Shown here in pieces: positions 1 to 8,805 of a DNA stretch of 64,000 bases (positions within the stretch are counted from its first letter, which is position 1; each line of letters starts with the position of its first letter). The DNA is from Pseudomonas alkylphenolica. Lineage in GTDB: Bacteria; Pseudomonadota; Gammaproteobacteria; Pseudomonadales; Pseudomonadaceae. The stretch covers positions 186,001 through 250,000 of the forward strand of contig NZ_QJRG01000038.1 of NCBI RefSeq assembly GCF_004025535.1, in the 5' to 3' direction. The position numbers and the translations under genes are program-made. A model generated the notes under the pieces. That model was not told where the DNA came from. It ran no database searches and saw only the letters and a list, made by a program, of their open reading frames with translations.

Positions 1-1
1 C

Positions 2-1414
2 ATCCACAGCATCTCTTCCCACACAGACGTTCGCCTTCATCCGATGACGCTGCGCGACCCCTGGGACTTCGAGGAGGTGTATGGCGCGTTGCACGACTTC
101 GCCAGCGACTACCCGTTCGACACCGAACAAGAGGACTACCTGGTGCACATCACCACCGGGACCCACGTAGCGCAGATCTGCTGGTTTCTGCTCACCGAGG
201 CGCGCTATCTGCCGGCAAAGCTGATCCAGACCTCTCCCGCTCGAGCATATGAAAAGAGCCGAGACCCGGCAGGCATCAGCACCCTGATCGACCTGGACTT
301 GTCACGCTACGATCACATCGCTTCACGCTTTCAGCGCGAGCAAGCCAACAGCCTGAACCTGCTCAAAGCCGGAATTGCCACGCGCAATGTGGCGTTCAAC
401 CGCACCATTGAGCAAATCGAACGGGTGGCCTTGCGCTCCAAAACGCCGATGCTGCTCGTCGGCCCCACGGGAGCTGGCAAGTCTTTCCTGGCCCGACGGA
501 TCTATGAACTCAAGCGGGCCCGGCACCAACTTGAGGGGCGGTTTGTCGAGATCAACTGCGCAACATTGCGCGGCGACGGCGCCATGTCTGCGCTGTTCGG
601 CCATAGCAAAGGCGCTTTCACCGGCGCGCAAACCGCCCGTGACGGCCTGTTACGCGCGGCCAATGGCGGCATGTTGTTTCTCGATGAAATCGGTGAACTG
701 GGTGCCGATGAACAGGCCATGTTGCTCAAGGCCATTGAAGAAAAACGCTTCTTCCCGCTTGGGTCGGATCAGGAAGTCGAAAGCGACTTTCAGTTGATGG
801 CGGGCACCCACCGCGACCTGCGCGCACGCGTGATCGAAGGGTCGTTCCGCGAAGACCTGTTTGCGCGCATCAATCTATGGACGTTCGAATTGCCAGGCCT
901 GGCCGAACGCCGTGAAGACATCGAGCCCAACCTCGAATTCGAATTGCAACGTCACGCCCGCGAGCAGGGCCGCCAGGTGCGCTTCAATGTGGAGGCCAAG
1001 CAACACTACCTGAGGTTTGCCAACTCAACTCAAGCCCGCTGGGCAGGCAACTTTCGTGAACTGTCGGCATCCATCACGCGGATGGCGACGCTGGCTGATA
1101 GCGACCGAATCAATATGGCCTTGGTCACCGAGGAAATCGAGCGTTTGCAACGAACCTGGGGGATCGTACCCACCCAAGATGCATTGAGCTCACTCCTCGG
1201 CGATCAGTCCCTGGATCACTTTGATCGCCTGCAATTGCAAGCAGTGATCAACGTTTGTCGCGCCAGCTCTTCGCTTTCTGAGGCCGGGCGTCAGCTGTTC
1301 AATGTGTCTCGCCTGGACAAGGAAAAACCCAATGACGCCGACCGTCTGCGCAAATACCTAGCGCGCTTTGGGCTGCAGTGGCAACAACTGAAAACGTACG
1401 ATCTGAATTGCTGA
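2..1414 (+). CDS. rtcR: RtcR, sigma54-dependent activator of RNA repair genes (5' end cut by window)
   Basis: Transcriptional activator that in other proteobacteria turns on the rtcBA RNA ligase/cyclase genes through sigma54 RNA polymerase. The reading frame is open to the window edge and the residues before the first ATG (position 44) already match RtcR (VRLHP just before MTLRDPWDF), so the true start lies outside. The remaining part holds the end of the CARF-like sensor region and then a full AAA+ domain: Walker A GPTGAGKS, the sigma54-contact loop GAFTGA, and Walker B region [10 protein letters not shown] short C-terminal region follows as expected. No rtcBA lies downstream; it may lie upstream, outside the window. 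Identity is firm. Confidence 0.95.
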   Translation: MHSISSHTDVRLHPMTLRDPWDFEEVYGALHDFASDYPFDTEQEDYLVHITTGTHVAQICWFLLTEARYLPAKLIQTSPARAYEKSRDPAGISTLIDLDLSRYDHIASRFQREQANSLNLLKAGIATRNVAFNRTIEQIERVALRSKTPMLLVGPTGAGKSFLARRIYELKRARHQLEGRFVEINCATLRGDGAMSALFGHSKGAFTGAQTARDGLLRAANGGMLFLDEIGELGADEQAMLLKAIEEKRFFPLGSDQEVESDFQLMAGTHRDLRARVIEGSFREDLFARINLWTFELPGLAERREDIEPNLEFELQRHAREQGRQVRFNVEAKQHYLRFANSTQARWAGNFRELSASITRMATLADSDRINMALVTEEIERLQRTWGIVPTQDALSSLLGDQSLDHFDRLQLQAVINVCRASSSLSEAGRQLFNVSRLDKEKPNDADRLRKYLARFGLQWQQLKTYDLNC

Positions 1415-1628
1415 AACATCAACATACTGTTGAAAATTTACAGTACAACAGACAGCGTCTACTGTGTATTTAAAGGACCTGATCGCGGCTGACTTACCCC
1501 AGCCGACACATGCTGAGCAGGTACCGTCCGGTATCTGGATGGGTCCCTTTTCGAGGGCCGGGGTGACGACTTCATGGGGCGCCGCAAGCCAACCCGGAGT
1601 CGTCCCCGCCTCTCCTTTTACCCCCGCC
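1415..1628. other. Intergenic region between rtcR and the SGNH lipoprotein gene
   Basis: About 210 bases between two convergent genes. It begins AT-rich and contains a near-palindrome CTGTTGAAAATTTACAG (around 1430), which resembles a LexA box but has 11 instead of 10 bases between CTG and CAG. A 116-residue open frame starts at 1464 but runs antisense into the next gene and has no convincing ribosome site. No RNA gene or clear terminator is recognised. Confidence 0.4.
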
Positions 1629-2834
1629 TTACTTCAACCCCAGTTGCGTACGCAGATAACCGTAGAGCCCTGCCGCGCTCTTGCGATAGCCATCGGCTGT
1701 CAGGTGCACCAGGTCGCCGCGGGCAAGGCCTTGCGCCTGCCAGGCGGCAATCGAGCAAGGCCCGCCCATGTAGGCCTGCCAGTCCCAGAACAATGCATTG
1801 GCCTGTGCGGCTGACTCGCGCTGGATCTGCACGATTGCGGCCAGCTGGCGTGGCTGGCGGGCCGCACAACCCTGGGCCTTGCGCTGCTTGATGGAGTCTG
1901 ACGGGCCGACCAGCAATATCACCGCACGCGGCAGGTCGCGCCGCAGTTGCTCAAGTCGTTGCATGAGCTGCGCCTGGTACAGACTGAGGTCCAGGGTGTC
2001 GTCGAAGGCTTCGTTGGTGCCGTACGCGAGGATTACCAGATCGGGACGCAGTGTTTTTAGGCTGTCCTGCCAACCCGGTTGCCATTTGTTCAACACCTCA
2101 AGCCGGGCACCGTTTATGCCCAGGGCGGAGTAGATCACGCCGGCCCGTTTCTGGCTCTGCAGGTACCAGCCGCCCAGCACCGTGCCGGGATGGCTGTCCA
2201 GGGTCAGGTCCAGCGGCAAGCCGACATTGTTGACCACCGGCCCGAAGCGCCACTGGCCTGCCGTTGCCACCAGCGTGCGGCGGTTCTGAGCACGGGCGTC
2301 CTGCACCAGCAGGTTGCTGGCGGCTTGAGCCTGGTACAGCGCCGAGACGGTATAACGTTGAGCACCGGGTTCGCGCGCTTCGATCCGCACCGCCGGCTGC
2401 GCCACCATCGGCACCGACAGGTAACCGCCCAGCGGGAACTGCTCGCTCTGCTGGTTGCGCGCCGAGACCAACGTCCATTGGCGCGCGGCGACCTTGAGAG
2501 TGACCTGCTCGTAGCGGGTACCCGGGACCGGTGTGGCGGCAATCAGGCCGATGCCGCCATCGCCATACTGCGCCTGCAACATGCGGCGCATCTCGCCGCT
2601 GAACAGGTCGGCGGCTGTATGCGAATCACCAAACTGGACGATGCTGACCGGCGCCCGCCCGGCCGCTTTGAATTTATTCGCCAGCAGCGCCAGGTTGCCG
2701 CCGGCCTGGCCTGTGGGCACCCTGCTCTGCGCCGTCAGCGGCTGGGACGTGGCCTTGACCGCCGCCACCGGGCTACAGCCCGGCAACGCGCAGATCAGCA
2801 AGGCCAGGCCCAGAATGTTGTGCAGTTGACGCAT
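1629..2834 (-). CDS. SGNH/GDSL hydrolase-type lipoprotein
   Basis: A 401-residue predicted outer-membrane or periplasmic lipoprotein: the signal peptide ends in a lipobox (ALPGCS, Cys about residue 20). The SGNH hydrolase blocks are visible: FGDSHTAAD (catalytic Ser, about residue 70), YGTNEA (Asn block) and DLVHLTADGY (Asp-His pair near the C-terminus). The family removes or transfers acyl groups on carbohydrates. Its ATG overlaps the stop of the upstream DUF459-type gene (ATGA at 2832-2835), so it is translationally coupled to it and to the MBOAT gene before that. I infer a role as esterase or acetyltransferase in polysaccharide or peptidoglycan O-acetylation. The substrate cannot be read from sequence. 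Confidence 0.8.
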   Translation of the reverse strand: MRQLHNILGLALLICALPGCSPVAAVKATSQPLTAQSRVPTGQAGGNLALLANKFKAAGRAPVSIVQFGDSHTAADLFSGEMRRMLQAQYGDGGIGLIAATPVPGTRYEQVTLKVAARQWTLVSARNQQSEQFPLGGYLSVPMVAQPAVRIEAREPGAQRYTVSALYQAQAASNLLVQDARAQNRRTLVATAGQWRFGPVVNNVGLPLDLTLDSHPGTVLGGWYLQSQKRAGVIYSALGINGARLEVLNKWQPGWQDSLKTLRPDLVILAYGTNEAFDDTLDLSLYQAQLMQRLEQLRRDLPRAVILLVGPSDSIKQRKAQGCAARQPRQLAAIVQIQRESAAQANALFWDWQAYMGGPCSIAAWQAQGLARGDLVHLTADGYRKSAAGLYGYLRTQLGLK

Positions 2835-3937
2835 CAGTGTCCCGGTACAGTGAGGCCGGGAAAGGCGATCAGCGACACGATCTGGTCGGCGATCAACTTC
2901 TGCCCGGCAATGGTGAAATGAATGCCGTCATCGACCCGGGTCTTCACCCGTTTGCCCTGACTGTCCTGCAAGGTATAGGAGAAGGTTTCGTCCCTGTAAC
3001 CCAGCACCGGGTTGGCCGAGAGGTAGTGCTGCCGGTACAGCGTCGTTTGCTCCTGGTACAAGCCACTGAGGTAGGCCATGGCGCTGGACAGTCGTTGTTG
3101 GCGCATATTCGGCGGCCCTACCCAGATCACCTGAACCTGGTGCTCGCGGGCCTGCTCAAGGATGGCATCGATGCGCTGACGATAGTCGTGCTCCCAGTCC
3201 GGCGACTTGAAACGCAGGAAGGGCTTGCCCTTGCCTTGCGGCATGTCCCAGGGGTCGTTGGGGCCGAGGAACACCACCATCAAGCGAATGTTCGGCGCAC
3301 TGTCGAGGGTTTTCGCCACCGTTTGCGGCCAGTTGAAAAAGCCCGGATAGGCAAGCCCGGTGCTCTGCCGGCTGAGGTTCACGCTTTTGATCTGGTAGCG
3401 CTTGCGCAGGGTATTGGCCAGGTGTGGCGCCACGCCCTGCATCAATGAATCACCGACCAGAAACACCTCATCACCCGCTGCCAGTGTGACGACAGGCGAC
3501 GGGCTTTTGCTGGCAATCCCGTCGGTGACCGGCACGGCCGAAACAGGCGTCGCCTTGGCAGGAGGCGCATTGTTCGCCACCGCAGCAGGCAACGCCTGCG
3601 GTGCATCCACGCGCACCGATACCACCGGCATCGTCTCAGGCAAGACCACGGTTTCGACCTGGGCTACAACGGGTTCGACCCGGCTCTGCTGCAGGCTCTG
3701 AACAAAGCCATCGCGGGCCGCACCCACGGCTTGCGTCAGGTCGCCCCCCAGACGCCAGGCGGGGCTTTGCCCCAGCACCGGCAGCTCGCAACGCTGGTGG
3801 TATTTCTGTTGGCAGTACAGGCTGATGGAGTCCTGGTTCAACCAGAACAGCAGCACGGTCACCAGCACCAGACCATAAAGCGCCTTGGCGGCATCCAGGT
3901 GAGTGCGCATCAACACGCGGGTATCAGAAACTGGCAT
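2834..3937 (-). CDS. Membrane-anchored SGNH protein, DUF459 type
   Basis: A 367-residue protein with one N-terminal membrane anchor (ALYGLVLVTVLLFWL), an alanine/proline-rich periplasmic linker, and an SGNH domain from about residue 155: VGDSLMQG (Ser about 164), LGPNDPWDM, WVGPPNM, and DGIHFT with the catalytic Asp-His. ATG at 3937 was chosen over an upstream in-frame ATG because it lies 14 bases inside the MBOAT gene end and has a G-rich ribosome site; another ATG at 3910 has none. By analogy with PatB or AlgJ/AlgX, such proteins accept the acyl group exported by an MBOAT partner. That role is inferred from the neighbour. Confidence 0.8.
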   Translation of the reverse strand: MPVSDTRVLMRTHLDAAKALYGLVLVTVLLFWLNQDSISLYCQQKYHQRCELPVLGQSPAWRLGGDLTQAVGAARDGFVQSLQQSRVEPVVAQVETVVLPETMPVVSVRVDAPQALPAAVANNAPPAKATPVSAVPVTDGIASKSPSPVVTLAAGDEVFLVGDSLMQGVAPHLANTLRKRYQIKSVNLSRQSTGLAYPGFFNWPQTVAKTLDSAPNIRLMVVFLGPNDPWDMPQGKGKPFLRFKSPDWEHDYRQRIDAILEQAREHQVQVIWVGPPNMRQQRLSSAMAYLSGLYQEQTTLYRQHYLSANPVLGYRDETFSYTLQDSQGKRVKTRVDDGIHFTIAGQKLIADQIVSLIAFPGLTVPGH

Positions 3938-5339
3938 AAATGAACCCCGGCACACCCGACTGCGAAGCGAAAATTACCAGCGACACAAACACCCCAAGCG
4001 GCAGCGGATGGAACTGCCAGGGCAAGCGTGTGGTGGCGGCCAGACACGGGCGCAGCAATGCCAGCATCTGCGGGTACACCGCGACATACAGCACACAGGC
4101 CAGCAAGCACAGCCCGGTCGGCGAGAACACCCCGCTCACACTTATGTCTGCGATGCCCGCTACCATGTCCATGGCCTCATCCAGGCTCGCAGTGCGGAAA
4201 AATATCCAGGCAAAGGCCACGTAATGGAAAGTCAGCAGCCGCGCCGCCAGCCCGGCGCCGGGCCAGCGCATCGGTTGCGGCAGGAGATAGGTAGAAGCCT
4301 TGTACACAGCCAGCCCTAGACCATGCAGCGCCCCCCAGATAACAAAGTTGAGGCTCGCGCCATGCCACAAACCGGAAATCAGCATCGCCAGCAGCATGTT
4401 GAGGTTGCCGCGCCACACGCCGTGGCGATTGCCGCCCAACGGGATGTACACATAGTCACGGATGAACAGCGACAGGCTGATGTGCCAGCGTGCCCAGAAC
4501 TCCTTTAGGTTGTGGGCCGCATAGGGTGCGTTGAAGTTTTCCGGCAGACGAAAACCCAGCAACAAGGCAATGCCGGTCACCAGGTTGGTGTAGCCACTGA
4601 AGTTGAAATAGATCAGGAAACTGTAGCCATACACGCTCAGCAGCATCTGCTCAGGCGTGAAGCTACCGGGGGTTTCGAACACCGGGTCGACCCACTGGCT
4701 GGCCAGCCAGGCACTGCAGAAAAACAGCTTCACCACTGCCAGGGCGATCAGCCCCATGGCCCGCTGGGGTTCCAGCACTTGACGCAGGGTGTGCGGGCGA
4801 ATTTGCGCGAGCATCGGTATCGCGCGGTTGACCGGGCCGGCAATCAGGCTGGGAAAGAACGCCAGGTAAAGGGCCAGGTCGAACGGGCTCGCCGAAGGCA
4901 GCTCGCGGCGGTTGATCGAGACCAGGTAGCTCACTGAATGAAAGGCATAGAACGAAAGGCCAATCGGCACCAGCACCTGCAGCACCGGCAACGAGAACGC
5001 CACGCCTACACTTGCCAGCGCACCCTGCACGCCGCTGGTGACAAACTCCTGGTACTTGAACAGGTAGAAGAACCCCAATACCAGCAGCACTACCAACAGG
5101 TAACTGAAGCGTCGCCCCGGGTACCGCGCGCCAACCAGGCCCAGCAGGTACACCAGCTCGGTGTAGCCCAGCAGGATGTACAGGGACTCGAGACTGAAAC
5201 TGCTAACCAAGGCATAACTGGCCACCAACAGCAGCGCATTCTGCAGGCGCAGGCTCCAGCACAGGCTCCAGTAAACGATGAAAAACAGGATGAAGCAGAG
5301 GCCGAACTCAATCGAAAGGAAGCTCACTACGTAGTCCAT
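3924..5339 (-). CDS. MBOAT-family membrane O-acyltransferase (AlgI/PatA-like)
   Basis: A 471-residue polytopic inner-membrane protein of the MBOAT family, which moves acetyl groups across the membrane for O-acetylation of extracellular polymers. Family marks are the segment ARWHISLSLFIRDYVYIPLG and the invariant histidine in LWHGASLNFVIWG. The open frame runs further upstream, but the family-like N-terminus starts at the ATG at 5339 (MDYVVSFLSIEFG), followed at once by membrane helices. It is first in a tightly packed operon with two SGNH proteins. No alginate or cellulose synthesis genes are adjacent, so the polymer is unknown; peptidoglycan or an exopolysaccharide are both possible. Confidence 0.88.
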   Translation of the reverse strand: MDYVVSFLSIEFGLCFILFFIVYWSLCWSLRLQNALLLVASYALVSSFSLESLYILLGYTELVYLLGLVGARYPGRRFSYLLVVLLVLGFFYLFKYQEFVTSGVQGALASVGVAFSLPVLQVLVPIGLSFYAFHSVSYLVSINRRELPSASPFDLALYLAFFPSLIAGPVNRAIPMLAQIRPHTLRQVLEPQRAMGLIALAVVKLFFCSAWLASQWVDPVFETPGSFTPEQMLLSVYGYSFLIYFNFSGYTNLVTGIALLLGFRLPENFNAPYAAHNLKEFWARWHISLSLFIRDYVYIPLGGNRHGVWRGNLNMLLAMLISGLWHGASLNFVIWGALHGLGLAVYKASTYLLPQPMRWPGAGLAARLLTFHYVAFAWIFFRTASLDEAMDMVAGIADISVSGVFSPTGLCLLACVLYVAVYPQMLALLRPCLAATTRLPWQFHPLPLGVFVSLVIFASQSGVPGFIYASF

Positions 5340-5571
5340 TACGCGAAGACAGATAAAGGCGGCTTCACTGGCGTGAATCCCGCGAGATAAAGCGGTCGCG
5401 ATTATGGCAGAGCGCCGCCAGCCCTCACAACGCAAGCCGTACAGGAAAATCAAGCGCCGACCGCCCGTCTTTGTGCAACAGAATGCGACCAAAGATCCGC
5501 CCTGCCGATTTGCTCCACCCGCCCCGCTCTGCTAGTGTCGCGCCGTTTATACTGCCACCGAGACAGCCGCC

Positions 5572-5814
5572 ATGGCCCGAAAAAAAGCTTCCATTGATTT
5601 CGAGCAATCCCTCGCCGACCTGCAAGCGCTGGTCGAGCGCCTGGAGAACGGTGAGCTGTCGCTGGAAGACTCGCTGACCGCCTTCGAGCAAGGCATCAGC
5701 CTGACCCGCGACTGCCAGAGCGCCCTGGCCCAGGCCGAACAGAAGGTTCAGGTGCTTCTGGAGCGTGACGGCGAGCTGGCAGCCGAACCGTTCGACGCGG
5801 AACAGGCACAATGA
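5572..5814 (+). CDS. xseB: Exodeoxyribonuclease VII small subunit
   Basis: The 80-residue XseB binds XseA to form the nuclease that degrades single-stranded DNA in both directions to short oligonucleotides. The typical pattern [20 protein letters not shown] with [13 protein letters not shown] is clear, and length fits the family. The gene is first in the conserved xseB-ispA-dxs cluster and overlaps ispA by four bases (ATGA at 5811). A TATACT box sits at 5548-5553, about 20 bases upstream of the ATG, and is a likely -10 element. Confidence 0.96.
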   Translation: MARKKASIDFEQSLADLQALVERLENGELSLEDSLTAFEQGISLTRDCQSALAQAEQKVQVLLERDGELAAEPFDAEQAQ

Positions 5815-6698
5815 TCAGCAACTACCAGGCCAGCTGCCAGGCCCGTGTCGATGCAGCCCTCGAGCAATTGTTCGTACCACCATCGGTGGAACTGACCCGC
5901 CTCTACGCCGCCATGCGCTACAGCGTGATGAACGGCGGCAAGCGGGTGCGCCCGCTGCTCGCCTATGCCGCGTGCGAAGCCCTCGGGGCCGCACCTGAGC
6001 AAGCCAACGGCGCAGCCTGCGCCGTCGAGCTGATTCATGCCTATTCACTGGTGCATGACGATTTGCCGGCCATGGACGATGACGACCTGCGTCGCGGCCA
6101 GCCGACCACGCACAAGGCCTTTGATGAAGCCTGCGCGATTCTTGCCGGCGACGGTTTGCAAAGCCTGGCCTTCAACGCCCTGCTCGATGCACAACTGAGC
6201 CCGCAGGCCGACAGCATTCGCCTGGCTATGGTTCAGACCCTGGCCCAGGCTGCCGGCCCGGCAGGCATGGTCGGCGGCCAGGCCATCGACCTCGGTTCGG
6301 TTGGCCTCAAGCTTGACCAGCAGGCCCTGGAGTTCATGCACCGCCACAAGACCGGCGCGCTGATCGAAGCCAGCGTGCGCCTCGGCGCCCTGGCCAGTGC
6401 CCGTGTCGACCAGGCGCAGCTGGATGCCCTGCAGACCTATGCACAGGCCATTGGCCTGGCCTTCCAGGTGCAAGACGATATTCTCGATGTCGAGAGCGAC
6501 ACCGAAACCCTGGGCAAACGCCAGGGCGCCGATATCGCCCGCGACAAGCCGACCTACCCGGCATTGCTCGGGCTGGAAGCTGCCAAGGGTTACGCCCTGG
6601 AACTGCGCGACCAGGCGCTGGACGCCCTGCGGCCGTTTGACGCAGCGGCCGAGCCGTTGCGCGCGCTGGCCCGCTATATTGTCGAGCGACGCAACTAA
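5811..6698 (+). CDS. ispA: Farnesyl diphosphate synthase (geranyltranstransferase)
   Basis: Condenses isopentenyl diphosphate with dimethylallyl and geranyl diphosphate to give farnesyl diphosphate, precursor of quinone side chains and undecaprenyl phosphate. The 295-residue protein has the first aspartate-rich motif [10 protein letters not shown] (residues 83-92) and the second, DDILDVESD, near residue 221, plus the upstream GGKRVRP substrate-binding patch. Its start overlaps xseB by four bases, so translation is coupled. The downstream dxs supplies the same pathway. Confidence 0.97.
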   Translation: MISNYQASCQARVDAALEQLFVPPSVELTRLYAAMRYSVMNGGKRVRPLLAYAACEALGAAPEQANGAACAVELIHAYSLVHDDLPAMDDDDLRRGQPTTHKAFDEACAILAGDGLQSLAFNALLDAQLSPQADSIRLAMVQTLAQAAGPAGMVGGQAIDLGSVGLKLDQQALEFMHRHKTGALIEASVRLGALASARVDQAQLDALQTYAQAIGLAFQVQDDILDVESDTETLGKRQGADIARDKPTYPALLGLEAAKGYALELRDQALDALRPFDAAAEPLRALARYIVERRN

Positions 6699-6831
6699 GT
6701 CGCCCGTTCCGGCCCTGTAGCCGGCCATGCCGGCGCCAGGGGCGCACAGTCCCCAGCGTTAGCACTCAATGGGCAGCTATTACCGCAATAAGGTAAACTG
6801 CCGCCACTTCATATCTATAACGATTCGCCTG

Positions 6832-8730
6832 ATGCCCACGACGTTTCAAGAGATCCCCCGCGAACGCCCGGTCACGCCGCTGCTAGACCGTGCCGATACG
6901 CCTGCCGGTTTGCGCCGGCTGGCTGAAGCCGACCTGGAGAACCTGGCTGACGAACTGCGCCAGGAGTTGCTCTATACCGTTGGTCAGACCGGCGGGCATT
7001 TCGGTGCCGGCCTGGGCGTCATCGAGCTGACGATTGCCCTGCACTACGTCTTCGACACCCCGGACGACCGCTTGGTGTGGGACGTAGGCCACCAGGCCTA
7101 TCCGCACAAGATCCTTACCGGTCGCCGCCAGCGCATGCACACCCTGCGTCAGAAGGACGGCCTGGCTGCCTTCCCGCGCCGCGCCGAGAGCGAATACGAC
7201 ACCTTTGGCGTCGGTCACTCCAGCACCTCGATCAGCGCAGCGCTGGGCATGGCCATTGCCGCCCGCCTGCAGAATGATCCGCGCAAATCCATCGCCGTCA
7301 TCGGCGACGGTGCACTGACGGCCGGCATGGCCTTTGAAGCGTTGAACCATGCCCAGGAAGTCGATGCCGACATGCTGGTGATCCTCAACGACAACGACAT
7401 GTCGATCTCGCGCAATGTCGGTGGCCTGTCCAACTACCTGGCCAAGATTCTCTCCAGCCGCACCTACTCGAGCATGCGCGAAGGCAGCAAGAAGGTCCTC
7501 TCGCGCCTGCCCGGCGCCTGGGAAATTGCCCGCCGCACCGAAGAGTACGCCAAGGGCATGCTGGTACCCGGCACCCTGTTCGAAGAGCTGGGCTGGAACT
7601 ACATCGGCCCGATCGATGGCCACGACCTGCCGACCCTGATCACCACCCTGCGCAACATGCGTGACCTGAAGGGCCCGCAGTTCCTTCATGTGGTGACCAA
7701 GAAAGGCAAAGGCTTCGCCCCGGCTGAAGTCGACCCGATCGGCTATCACGCGATCACCAAGCTTGAGCCAGTCGACGCGCCGGCAGCCGCCCCGAAAAAG
7801 GCAGGCGGTCCGAAGTATTCGGCGGTCTTCGGCCAGTGGCTCTGCGACATGGCTGCGGCTGACGAGCGCCTGGTCGGCATCACCCCGGCGATGAAGGAAG
7901 GCTCTGACCTGGTGGCGTTCAGTGAACGCTACCCCGCGCGCTACTTCGACGTGGCGATTGCCGAGCAGCACGCGGTCACCGTGGCAGCCGGCATGGCCTG
8001 CGAAGGTGCCAAACCGGTGGTAGCGATCTACTCGACGTTCCTGCAGCGCGCCTATGACCAGCTGATCCATGACGTTGCCGTGCAGAACCTCGATGTTCTG
8101 TTCGCCATCGACCGTGCCGGTCTGGTCGGCGAAGACGGCCCGACGCACGCCGGCAGCTTCGACCTGTCGTTCTTGCGCTGCATCCCCGGCATGCTGGTGA
8201 TGACCCCGAGCGACGAGAACGAGCTGCGCAAGATGCTCAGCACCGGTCACCTGTACAACGGCCCGGCGGCCGTGCGCTACCCGCGTGGCAGCGGCCCGAA
8301 TGCGACCATCGAGAACAACCTCGAGCCACTGGAAATCGGCAAGGGCGTAATTCGTCGCCAGGGCAGCAATGTGGCCCTGCTGGTGTTCGGCGTGCAGTTG
8401 GCCGAGGCGCTGAAAGTGGCCGAGACGCTCGATGCCACTGTCGTCGACATGCGCTTCGTCAAACCGCTGGATGAGGCACTGGTACGCGAAATGGCTGCAA
8501 GCCACGCGCTGCTGGTGACCATCGAAGAGAACGCCATCATGGGTGGCGCGGGTGCTGCGGTCAGCGAATTCCTGGCGCGCGAAGCACTGCTCAAGCCGGT
8601 ACTGCACCTGGGCCTGCCGGACATCTATGTCGAACACGCCAAGCCGGCACAGATGCTCGCCGAGTGCGGGCTGGATGCCGCTGGCATCGAAGCTTCGGTG
8701 CGTCAGCGCCTGCAACTGCTCGGCCTTTAA
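6832..8730 (+). CDS. dxs: 1-deoxy-D-xylulose-5-phosphate synthase
   Basis: First enzyme of the MEP isoprenoid pathway: joins pyruvate and glyceraldehyde 3-phosphate using thiamine diphosphate; the product also feeds thiamine and pyridoxal synthesis. The 632-residue protein carries the thiamine/metal motif [17 protein letters not shown]...NDND and the transketolase-like middle domain ([26 protein letters not shown]). The frame is open upstream to 6769, but the ATG at 6832 ([13 protein letters not shown]) matches Pseudomonas Dxs. It lies 133 bases after ispA; a TATAAC-like box near 6815 may allow separate transcription. Confidence 0.97.
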   Translation: MPTTFQEIPRERPVTPLLDRADTPAGLRRLAEADLENLADELRQELLYTVGQTGGHFGAGLGVIELTIALHYVFDTPDDRLVWDVGHQAYPHKILTGRRQRMHTLRQKDGLAAFPRRAESEYDTFGVGHSSTSISAALGMAIAARLQNDPRKSIAVIGDGALTAGMAFEALNHAQEVDADMLVILNDNDMSISRNVGGLSNYLAKILSSRTYSSMREGSKKVLSRLPGAWEIARRTEEYAKGMLVPGTLFEELGWNYIGPIDGHDLPTLITTLRNMRDLKGPQFLHVVTKKGKGFAPAEVDPIGYHAITKLEPVDAPAAAPKKAGGPKYSAVFGQWLCDMAAADERLVGITPAMKEGSDLVAFSERYPARYFDVAIAEQHAVTVAAGMACEGAKPVVAIYSTFLQRAYDQLIHDVAVQNLDVLFAIDRAGLVGEDGPTHAGSFDLSFLRCIPGMLVMTPSDENELRKMLSTGHLYNGPAAVRYPRGSGPNATIENNLEPLEIGKGVIRRQGSNVALLVFGVQLAEALKVAETLDATVVDMRFVKPLDEALVREMAASHALLVTIEENAIMGGAGAAVSEFLAREALLKPVLHLGLPDIYVEHAKPAQMLAECGLDAAGIEASVRQRLQLLGL

Positions 8731-8736
8731 GGCCTC

Positions 8737-8790
8737 ATCGCGGGCAAGCCCGCTCCCACAGGATTTTCTGGGAGCGGGCTTGCCCGCGAT
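8737..8790. repeat. Pseudomonas REP element, perfect inverted pair
   Basis: A 22-base arm (8737-8758) and its exact reverse complement (8769-8790) flank a 10-base loop. The core GCGGGCAAGCCCGC followed by TCCCA is the repetitive extragenic palindrome found in many copies in the P. putida group. It sits between the dxs stop and btuB start, and could also end dxs transcription. Confidence 0.9.
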
Positions 8791-8805
8791 AGCACTGGAA
8801 TTGCC

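Noticed and set aside
1430..1446. LexA (SOS) box downstream of rtcR
   Set aside because: CTG and CAG are separated by 11 bases instead of 10, and no promoter or damage-response gene is positioned to use it.
1464..1814. Small gene of 116 residues after rtcR
   Set aside because: Overlaps the SGNH lipoprotein gene antisense for most of its length and has no clear ribosome site.
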